Shown here: positions 1-5,510 of the stretch, one piece after another
How the letters are laid out: each line of letters begins with the position of its first letter
How positions within the stretch are numbered: position 1 is the stretch's first letter
Source: Bacteroidia bacterium
GTDB taxonomy: Bacteria; Bacteroidota; Bacteroidia; Cytophagales; Cyclobacteriaceae
Reading direction: 5' to 3'
Assembly (NCBI GenBank): GCA_016650355.1
Contig: JAENVX010000501.1
Span: forward strand, 1 to 5,510
Length of the DNA: 5,510 nucleotides
The notes under the pieces: model-generated
Database searches by the model: none
The model's input: the letters and a program-made list of their open reading frames with translations, nothing else
What the model was told of the DNA's origin: nothing
Position numbers and translations under genes: made by a program

Positions 1-309
1 ACCGTAAGCAATGCGTTCTTCAATAAGCATTCCTACAAAAATACCTGAGGCAAAGCCAGCAGGGTAGGCGATATAAGAGACCCAATTATCAAAATGCTGA
101 AAAATCTGACGGATGGCCATCAGCCAAATGAATGCCTCAAAAAAACCAAGAATAGTAGAGGTATAACGCCTTCCGCCAAGCATATAAATAATGCGGATCG
201 TGCTGATTGAGACATCACAAATGCGAGCAAGGAAAATAAGGAGAGGTAAGATGAGATAGGCAAATACATTTTCAGAAAAGCCTATTGTTTCAATAAAAAA
301 ATGTTCCAT
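1..309 (-). CDS. UPF0316/DUF5698-family membrane protein, N-terminal part (runs off left edge)
   Basis: The first 103 codons of a leftward gene are open from an ATG at 309-307 to the window edge. The product begins MEHFFIETIGFSENVF. It has three hydrophobic stretches at about residues 15-30, 52-66 and 76-96, so it should sit in the inner membrane. The segment ARICDVSISTIRIIYMLGGR (residues 28-47) is the signature I recognise from the UPF0316/DUF5698 family. In that family three N-terminal helices are usually followed by a soluble DUF2179 domain, in a protein of roughly 170-190 residues. About 70-90 residues, including any DUF2179 domain, would lie outside the window. The biochemical function of the family is unknown to me. 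The start lies 28 bases after the radA stop on the same strand with no hairpin or T-run between, so it is probably co-transcribed with radA. No Shine-Dalgarno sequence is visible, as is usual in Bacteroidota. The family call is from memory of conserved residues; the reading frame itself is clear. Confidence 0.85.
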   Translation of the reverse strand, partial: MEHFFIETIGFSENVFAYLILPLLIFLARICDVSISTIRIIYMLGGRRYTSTILGFFEAFIWLMAIRQIFQHFDNWVSYIAYPAGFASGIFVGMLIEERIAYG

Positions 310-337
310 ATTAAGTGTTATAGAAGTAGCATTAATT

Positions 338-1735
338 TCAACCAAACAAATCACCAAAAACCTCTGTCAGTTTCCCAAAGGATTTTACTTCAATTTTTGT
401 TTTGCGCAGGTCAATTGACTTTTGACTAAACTTTGAAATATAGATCTCTTTAAAGCCAAGCTTCTCCGCCTCTGAGATGCGTTGATCAATACGGTTCACT
501 GCACGAAGTTCTCCGCCTAACCCTATCTCGGCCGCAAAACAAATTTTATCACTCACCGGAATTTCCTGCATGGAAGAAATAATCGAGATACACAGGGCAA
601 GATCAATCGCAGGGTCTTCTACATAAATTCCTCCAGCCATGTTAACAAACACGTCTTGAGTGCCTACACGAAAGCCACAACGTTTTTCCAACACCGCCAA
701 CAACATGTTCAAGCGTTTTTGATCAAAGCCAGTTGGAGTTCGTTGCGCGGTGCCATACGATGCCGCGCTCACCAACGATTGTATTTCAATTAACAACGGA
801 CGATTTCCTTCAATGGTAGCGCCTATGGTTACACCGCTAAGCAATCCGTCCTTTTGTGAGATCAATATTTCGGAGGGATTGGAAACTTCGCGAAGGCCGG
901 TGCCTAGCATTTCATAGATTCCAATCTCAGAAGTTGAGCCAAACCTGTTTTTTGTGGTGCGCAATATGCGATAGGCCAAATGACGATCCCCTTCAAATTG
1001 AAGCACTGTGTCGACCATGTGCTCTAACACTTTTGGGCCAGCTAGCATTCCATCTTTGGTGATGTGGCCCACAAGAAAAACAGGGGTGTTTGTTTCTTTT
1101 GCAAACTTCATCAGCTCGCCTGCGCACTGTCGCACCTGACCGATACTGCCGGCAACAGATTCCAGCATGTGTGAATGGAGGGTTTGAATAGAATCAATGA
1201 TGATGAGATTTGGCTCCAGCGTTTCAATAGCCTGAAAAATATTTTTGGTATTGGTCTCTGCCAACATATAAAAGTTTTCGTGGCTGTTAGCCGCTTGACT
1301 TTTTTCTTTCAAGGATATTCGTTCGGAGCGCATCTTAATCTGCTGCTCACTTTCCTCACCAGAAACATATAACACTTTTGCTTTTTCAAGCGCAAGACCT
1401 ATCTGAAGCATTAGCGTGGATTTGCCAATTCCGGGTTCGCCACCAATAAGGACTAACGAACCAGGAACGATACCTCCACCCAATACCCGGTTGAGTTCCT
1501 GATCGGGCGTGGCAATCCGGATTTCGCCAGACGACTCAATTTCATTCAGGGTTTTGGGTTTGCTGGCTTTGCTCTTGCCAGAATCTTGTCGCCATTCGTT
1601 TTTGTCCCCTTCGTTTTTGGTGACAACTTCTTCCACAAAGGAATTCCAGGAAGCACAGGAGGGGCATTTGCCGATCCACTTGGGCGACTCGTAGCCACAG
1701 CTTTGACAAAAGAATAAGGTTTTGGATTTGGCCAA
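338..1735 (-). CDS. radA: DNA repair protein RadA (Sms), RecA-like ATPase
   Basis: This is a full-length 465-residue RadA, within the usual range of about 450-465. RadA is a cytosolic hexameric ATPase that drives branch migration and extension of recombination intermediates alongside RecA. Visible domains, in order: a C4 zinc finger (Cys10, Cys13, Cys24, Cys27); a RecA-like core with Walker A GEPGIGKST (99-107) and Walker B LIIID (177-181); the RadA-specific KNRFG motif (262-266); and a C-terminal Lon-protease-like domain from about 290 to the end. In that domain Ala376 occupies the position of the Lon catalytic serine and Asp417 probably that of the lysine. It should therefore be non-proteolytic, as in many RadA proteins. 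The start is TTG (1735-1733). An in-frame TAA lies 21 bases upstream with no ATG or GTG between, and family members begin MAK-x-K-T-x-F-x-C, which this start reproduces. The gene diverges from the DUF3857 operon and is probably co-transcribed with the downstream membrane-protein gene. Confidence 0.97.
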   Translation of the reverse strand: MAKSKTLFFCQSCGYESPKWIGKCPSCASWNSFVEEVVTKNEGDKNEWRQDSGKSKASKPKTLNEIESSGEIRIATPDQELNRVLGGGIVPGSLVLIGGEPGIGKSTLMLQIGLALEKAKVLYVSGEESEQQIKMRSERISLKEKSQAANSHENFYMLAETNTKNIFQAIETLEPNLIIIDSIQTLHSHMLESVAGSIGQVRQCAGELMKFAKETNTPVFLVGHITKDGMLAGPKVLEHMVDTVLQFEGDRHLAYRILRTTKNRFGSTSEIGIYEMLGTGLREVSNPSEILISQKDGLLSGVTIGATIEGNRPLLIEIQSLVSAASYGTAQRTPTGFDQKRLNMLLAVLEKRCGFRVGTQDVFVNMAGGIYVEDPAIDLALCISIISSMQEIPVSDKICFAAEIGLGGELRAVNRIDQRISEAEKLGFKEIYISKFSQKSIDLRKTKIEVKSFGKLTEVFGDLFG

Positions 1736-1762
1736 CGTCTGGAATTTTTTCGAAAGTTAAGA

Positions 1763-1770
1763 TAAACCTA
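1763..1770 (-). promoter_or_regulatory. Candidate -7 element of the radA promoter
   Basis: Read on the minus strand this is TAGGTTTA, matching seven of eight positions of the Bacteroidota -7 consensus TAnnTTTG. It lies 28 bases upstream of the radA TTG codon, giving a short leader of about 20 bases. The best TTTG upstream is 28 bases away, farther than the usual 17-23, so the -33 half is missing or degenerate. This is a motif match only. Confidence 0.3.
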
Positions 1771-1776
1771 CGTTTA
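1763..1776. repeat. 14-base near-perfect dyad in the divergent promoter region
   Basis: TAAACCTACGTTTA is symmetric at 12 of 14 positions; only the C-C pair flanking the central TA breaks the dyad. The arms TAAAC and GTTTA are separated by four bases. It coincides with the candidate radA -7 element, a position where a bound dimeric regulator would block transcription. The arms are too short and AT-rich to act as a terminator. An operator role is inference, and a dyad of this size can occur by chance in AT-rich DNA. Confidence 0.3.
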
Positions 1777-1784
1777 CTTGATTC

Positions 1785-1804
1785 GATTTGGTTTATTTCA
1801 AATC
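1785..1804. repeat. Inverted repeat GATTTG-N8-CAAATC upstream of the DUF3857 operon
   Basis: Perfect 6-base arms at 1785-1790 and 1799-1804 surround an eight-base AT-rich spacer. The right arm ends 27 bases before the ATG at 1832. It could be an operator, or a small hairpin if transcription starts upstream of it. The left arm contains the TTTG that could serve as a -33 element. There is no T-run after it in either direction that would make a convincing terminator. Confidence 0.25.
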
Positions 1805-1831
1805 TTGCTTAGGTAACAAAAAAAGGGCGGC

Positions 1832-3856
1832 ATGAAAAATATCATTTCGGTTGGCGTATTCATTTTTGTGTTAGCTAATTTTTCATTGGCGCAAAAGCTT
1901 CCATTTGAGTTTGGAGAAATTCCCCCGGATCAATTGAAGATGACCCAATATGAAAAGGATTCGTCTGCGGCTGCTGTTGTTCTTGTCGACTACGGACAAA
2001 CAACAATGCAGTATTTACAATCAGAGGGCTTCGTGTTACTATTTGAAAGATTAACAAGAATCAAAATCTTCACCAAAGAAGGATTGGATCATGCTAATTT
2101 TAGTATACCACTATATCATAGCGGAAATAGTGATGAAAAGCTTTCCGGTTTAAAAGCAGTAACATACAATCTTGAAAATGGCAAAGTCATTGAGACTAAA
2201 TTAAAAAATGATGCAATATTTAAGGAAAAGCAAGACGCCAATGTTGACGTAATGAAGATAACTCTGCCTAACGTAAAGTCAGGCTCAATTGTTGAAATCA
2301 CCTATAAAGTTCAATCTGATTTTTTATTCAATTTTCAGGACTGGGAATTTCAAAGCGCCATACCAATAATGTGGAGTGAGTACAGAGCACGCATGCCAGA
2401 ATACTTCAACTATGAAAAGTACATGCAGGGTTATGTTCAGTTGGCAGAGAATGAGACGACCAAAGGGCGGAACTCAATAATAATACATTCAAAGGAAAGA
2501 AGTGAAGGGAACCTTACCAGAACAACATTTAGTGATGACAAAATTGATTTTCAGGAAACAATGTTCCGATGGGTAGCTAAGGATGTTCCTGCATTTAAGC
2601 CTGAACCCTTTATTACGACAGCGCGTGATTATATTTCTAAAATCAATTTTGAGCTTTCATTTACAAAGTTTCCGGATGAACCAATTAAAACTTATATGGG
2701 GAGTTGGGAAGATATCAATAAGACCTTTGCTGAAAGTCCAGATTTTGGAGGTGAGGTTACCGGGAATAATTTTCTAAAAAAGACGGTTGAAGAGATCACC
2801 ATTGGTCACGATAGCCCGGAAGACAAGATTGGAGCAATTTGTAATTACGTTAAGCAAACCATTGCTTGGGATGGCACGAATAGAAAATATGTAAGCAAGT
2901 CATTAAAAAAAGTGTTGGATGAAAAAAAGGGCAATTCGACAGATATTAATTTGTTGTTGGCTTCAATGTTGGAAAAAGCCAACTTAATAGTGTACCCGAT
3001 TCTACTGAGCACTAGAGATCATGGTTTTGTGCGTGAGGCAACTCCTGTTTCGTCTCAATTTAACTACATGGTGTGTATGGTTCGCCTCGGGGAAAAGCAC
3101 ATTTTGCTGGATGCAACGGATAAGTATTTGCCCATTGGCACCCTGCCGGAAAAATGTTTGAATGGAAATGGGCTGGCAATTTCCAAAGATGGATCCGAAT
3201 GGATAAAGCTTCTACCTCCTGGAAAATCCAAAAAGATTGTCAATACGGAATTAGTCCTTGACGAGGCTGGTGAGCTGAAAGGAAAATTGCAGATCGATCG
3301 AACTGGTTACTATGCTCAAGGTTCACGAAAAGACTATTCTTCAAAAGGGGAAACGGACTACCTAAAGAATTTTCAAAGTTCCCGATCGTGGAAAATATCA
3401 AAGAGTGAATATCAGAATACAAGTGAACTACAGAATGCGTTTAAGGAAATTCATGAAATTACAATTGCTGATCATGTAACTTCAGCCGGAGAAATGATTT
3501 ATTTGAGCCCGTTCGTGATGGATAAGGAAATAGAAAACCCATTTAAACTTGAAACTCGCGAATACCCGGTTGATTTCGGAAGCCCGTTTGACAACATGTA
3601 TGTAATTAAAATTACAATTCCCGATAACTATATTGTGGAGGAACTTCCTAAAAGTAAGTTGATTGCCTTGCCTAATGGTGCTGCAAAATATTACCTTGAT
3701 GTAGCACAAATGGGAAAGACCATCAATATTTCGAGTGGGCTGTCGGTAAATCGCAGTCTCTTTACTCAGGAAGAGTATCCGAATCTTCGTGAGTTTTATA
3801 ATCAAATGTTAGCCAAACAGGCCGAGCAAATTGTTCTTAAGAAAAATAACAAATGA
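1832..3856 (+). CDS. Exported DUF3857 / transglutaminase-like protein with degenerate catalytic triad
   Basis: The 674-residue product starts with a signal peptide (MKNIISVGVFIFVLANFSLA, probable cut after Ala20, no lipobox cysteine), so it should be periplasmic or surface-exposed. Mature-protein domains: a beta-rich DUF3857 domain at about 50-250, a transglutaminase-like fold at about 320-430, and a beta-rich C-terminal region at about 465-645 resembling DUF3858. In the transglutaminase-like part the usual G-x-C-x-D motif reads GNSTD (367-371), putting Ser369 at the nucleophile. The usual FNH reads FNY (410-412), putting Tyr412 at the histidine. Only Asp427 in LDAT survives. Cysteine-protease or transglutaminase chemistry is therefore unlikely, and a binding or scaffold role is my inference. 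The frame is intact over its full length, so this is not a decayed gene. I recall similar GNS/FNY variants in other Bacteroidota. The biological role is unknown. Its stop overlaps the start of the next gene. Confidence 0.9.
   Translation: MKNIISVGVFIFVLANFSLAQKLPFEFGEIPPDQLKMTQYEKDSSAAAVVLVDYGQTTMQYLQSEGFVLLFERLTRIKIFTKEGLDHANFSIPLYHSGNSDEKLSGLKAVTYNLENGKVIETKLKNDAIFKEKQDANVDVMKITLPNVKSGSIVEITYKVQSDFLFNFQDWEFQSAIPIMWSEYRARMPEYFNYEKYMQGYVQLAENETTKGRNSIIIHSKERSEGNLTRTTFSDDKIDFQETMFRWVAKDVPAFKPEPFITTARDYISKINFELSFTKFPDEPIKTYMGSWEDINKTFAESPDFGGEVTGNNFLKKTVEEITIGHDSPEDKIGAICNYVKQTIAWDGTNRKYVSKSLKKVLDEKKGNSTDINLLLASMLEKANLIVYPILLSTRDHGFVREATPVSSQFNYMVCMVRLGEKHILLDATDKYLPIGTLPEKCLNGNGLAISKDGSEWIKLLPPGKSKKIVNTELVLDEAGELKGKLQIDRTGYYAQGSRKDYSSKGETDYLKNFQSSRSWKISKSEYQNTSELQNAFKEIHEITIADHVTSAGEMIYLSPFVMDKEIENPFKLETREYPVDFGSPFDNMYVIKITIPDNYIVEELPKSKLIALPNGAAKYYLDVAQMGKTINISSGLSVNRSLFTQEEYPNLREFYNQMLAKQAEQIVLKKNNK
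3853..3856 (+). other. ATGA stop-start overlap coupling the two DUF3857 genes
   Basis: The TGA of the upstream gene (3854-3856) shares bases with the ATG of the downstream gene (3853-3855). No ribosome-binding purine run precedes the second ATG beyond a weak AAGAAAAA stretch, so its translation probably depends on ribosomes finishing the first gene. The arrangement is seen directly; coupling is inferred. Confidence 0.8.
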
Positions 3857-5510
3857 GAATACTTGTACCCGTTGTTGTTTCTCTAATGTCTTTCACTGCC
3901 TTGGCTGTAGATTTGAAATATCCTGTTAGTGAGATTCCGGAATCTTTAAAAAAAGATGTCAACGCTGTTATTCGGGAAGATAAGATGGTATATAAAATAC
4001 TTTCTCAAAGTAAGGCTAGTGTACTGGTCTACTTTGCAGTTACAATTTTTAATGAGCGGGCATCAGACTATGCGGACATGCAAGTTGGTTATGACAAGCT
4101 TACAAAAGTTACAAGCTTTAGCGGAAGCGTTTATGACGCCACAGGCAAATTAATTAAGAAACTAAAAAGCAGCGAAATCATTGATCATAGTGCGTATGAT
4201 GGAGGATTATATAATGATAACAGGTATAAGTCTGCTGATCTTTCACAAAGTACCTATCCGTATACGGTTGTATTTGAATACGAGAAGGACTACAAGTTTC
4301 TCTACATGATAGACGGATCGGTAGTTGTTTCAGATGAAAAAATATCGGTACAACATTTCTCCTATCAATTAATTTATCCCCCCAACATTGCTCCCCGGTA
4401 TCATGCGCTAAATATGAATGACAAACCACGCCAAGAAAGAACAAGTGATGGACTGGAATCAATGACCTGGGAGCTCAATAATGTTATGCCCATCAAGTTT
4501 GAACCCCAAGGCACACGAAGAGATGTTGTGCCTCAGATAATGGCTGCGCCAACAAAATTTGAATTTGACGGGTACGTTGGCAATATGACAAGTTGGGCTG
4601 AATTTGGAAAGTGGATTAGCACGCTTAGCTTGGGGAGAAATATTTTGCCTGCAGAGACCAGACTAAAAATTGAGCAATTGACAGCTGGGCTGAAAACGAA
4701 TGAAGAAAAAACAAAGGCGATTTATGAGTACATGCAAAACAAAACACGTTATGTAAGTATTCAATTAGGCATTGGAGGCTTTCAACCTTTTGAAGCTTCG
4801 GTGGTAGATCAGACGGGATATGGAGATTGTAAGGCGCTTTCCAACTATATGATCTCGCTACTTGATGTAGTTGGGGTGAAAGCCAATTATGCATTGATCA
4901 TGGCTGGAAGAAATGCATCAAAAATGATCACAGACTTTCCCAGCTCACAATTTAATCACGCGATAGCGTTTGTGCCAAACGGAGCCGATACACTTTGGCT
5001 GGAGTGTACCAGCCAAACTAATCCCTTTGGATATTCTGGTTGGCATACGACAGATAGAAATGCACTGGCCATTACTGAAGACGGAGCAAGAATTATAAAA
5101 ACACCAGGCTATACTGCAGAACAAAATATCCAATCAAGGACAGCCAACGTTTTCGTTCAGGCAAATGGAAATGCCACCGCTAAAGTGAAGACTACCTTTT
5201 CGGGATTGCAATACGAAAACGGATATCTTAGTTCTATTCTTGGTAATCAGTTTGACGATCAAAAAAAATGGATCCAGAATAACACGGACATTCCAAGTTT
5301 TGATATTAATTCATTTTCCATGATCAACGTGAAGGATAAGATTCCATCTGCAATTGTCAACACGGATTTTACGTTGAATCGATTTGCTACTGTCAGTGGT
5401 AAGCGGTTGTTCCTCACACCAAACCTCATGAACAGATCAACATTTGTTCCTGAGAAAGTGGAGAATAGAAAAACAAATGTCGTGCGTAAATCGGCTTACA
5501 TCGATCTTGA
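3853..5510 (+). CDS. Exported DUF3857 / transglutaminase-like protein with intact catalytic residues (runs off right edge)
   Basis: The frame is open for 552 codons from ATG 3853 to the window end; related proteins are about 640-660 residues, so roughly 100 are missing. It begins with a signal peptide (MRILVPVVVSLMSFTALA, likely cut after Ala18). DUF3857 covers about 45-230 and the transglutaminase-like domain about 265-390. That domain carries YGDCKALSNYM with Cys326, QFNHAIAF with His369, and WLECTSQ with Glu384 at the position of the usual Asp: a plausible Cys-His-Glu/Asp triad. A beta-rich region follows from about 420. It could act as a periplasmic cysteine peptidase, amidase or cross-linking enzyme; the substrate cannot be told from sequence. 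It overlaps the upstream paralogue by ATGA, which suggests translational coupling and a shared mRNA. The start is supported by the signal peptide and the overlap; no Shine-Dalgarno sequence is seen. Confidence 0.9.
   Translation, partial: MRILVPVVVSLMSFTALAVDLKYPVSEIPESLKKDVNAVIREDKMVYKILSQSKASVLVYFAVTIFNERASDYADMQVGYDKLTKVTSFSGSVYDATGKLIKKLKSSEIIDHSAYDGGLYNDNRYKSADLSQSTYPYTVVFEYEKDYKFLYMIDGSVVVSDEKISVQHFSYQLIYPPNIAPRYHALNMNDKPRQERTSDGLESMTWELNNVMPIKFEPQGTRRDVVPQIMAAPTKFEFDGYVGNMTSWAEFGKWISTLSLGRNILPAETRLKIEQLTAGLKTNEEKTKAIYEYMQNKTRYVSIQLGIGGFQPFEASVVDQTGYGDCKALSNYMISLLDVVGVKANYALIMAGRNASKMITDFPSSQFNHAIAFVPNGADTLWLECTSQTNPFGYSGWHTTDRNALAITEDGARIIKTPGYTAEQNIQSRTANVFVQANGNATAKVKTTFSGLQYENGYLSSILGNQFDDQKKWIQNNTDIPSFDINSFSMINVKDKIPSAIVNTDFTLNRFATVSGKRLFLTPNLMNRSTFVPEKVENRKTNVVRKSAYIDL

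Larger units (their letters stand above)
1736..1831. promoter_or_regulatory. Divergent intergenic region between radA and the DUF3857 operon
   Basis: This 96-base AT-rich gap separates the radA start (leftward) from the ATG at 1832 (rightward), so promoters for both directions should lie here or just inside the genes. It holds two short inverted repeats and one reasonable Bacteroidota-type -7 match for radA, listed separately. For the rightward gene, TTTG at 1787-1790 followed after 19 bases by TAGGTAAC (1810-1817) is a poor match to the TTTG/TAnnTTTG consensus, and it would leave a leader of only about ten bases. A GGGCGG stretch at 1825-1830 precedes the ATG directly and is not a normal Shine-Dalgarno sequence. 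That promoters are present is inferred from the divergent layout. Confidence 0.6.

Noticed and set aside
310..337. Possible terminator between radA and the membrane-protein gene
   Set aside because: The 28 bases contain no GC-rich inverted repeat followed by a T-run in either direction.
290..377. Catalytically active Lon-type protease domain in RadA
   Set aside because: The region (residues 290-465 of RadA) resembles Lon in fold, but the catalytic Ser position is Ala376 and the Lys position is probably Asp417, which is common in RadA proteins and not a novelty.
856..1694. Plus-strand open frames opposite radA
   Set aside because: The radA frame on the minus strand is complete and carries all family motifs; the opposite frames have none.
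3482..3805. A 107-codon minus-strand open frame
   Set aside because: It lies wholly antisense to the C-terminal part of the intact 674-residue DUF3857 protein, has no recognisable motif, and its composition is that of a shadow frame.
3956..4153. A 65-codon plus-strand open frame, considered as a separate small gene
   Set aside because: The frame starting at ATG 3853 stays open from there to the window edge and encodes the recognisable protein; this is an out-of-frame shadow.
4178..4894. Minus-strand open frames of 94 and 89 codons (4178-4462, 4625-4894)
   Set aside because: Both are antisense to the second DUF3857 gene, whose frame carries a signal peptide and the transglutaminase-type motifs throughout this stretch.

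Overview
The window looks like chromosomal DNA from a member of the Bacteroidota, probably a Cytophagales-like lineage. The reasons are the moderately AT-rich composition, the lack of clear Shine-Dalgarno sequences before every start, a -7-like TAnnTTT element upstream of radA, and a tandem pair of secreted DUF3857/transglutaminase-like proteins of a type common in that phylum. The lineage is inferred from these protein types and signals, not from a search.

Layout: two minus-strand genes occupy the left third. radA (338-1735) is transcribed leftward. After a 28-base gap it is followed by the start of a small membrane protein of the UPF0316/DUF5698 family (1-309), which runs off the left edge. 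A 96-base divergent intergenic region (1736-1831) carries two short inverted repeats and weak promoter-like motifs. To the right, two plus-strand genes (1832-3856 and 3853 to the right edge) overlap by ATGA. Both encode exported DUF3857 plus transglutaminase-like proteins.

How the genes relate: RadA is the housekeeping RecA-like ATPase of recombination and repair, and its membrane-protein neighbour is probably co-transcribed. The divergent pair is probably one translationally coupled operon of periplasmic or cell-surface proteins. The upstream member has lost the transglutaminase-type Cys and His (Ser369 and Tyr412 in their places). The downstream member keeps a plausible Cys326/His369/Glu384 triad. 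This pseudoenzyme-plus-enzyme arrangement is the most interesting point of the window. There is no sign of a mobile element, CRISPR array, tRNA or rRNA. The sequence is almost fully coding, and no gene-free stretch exceeds 100 bases.
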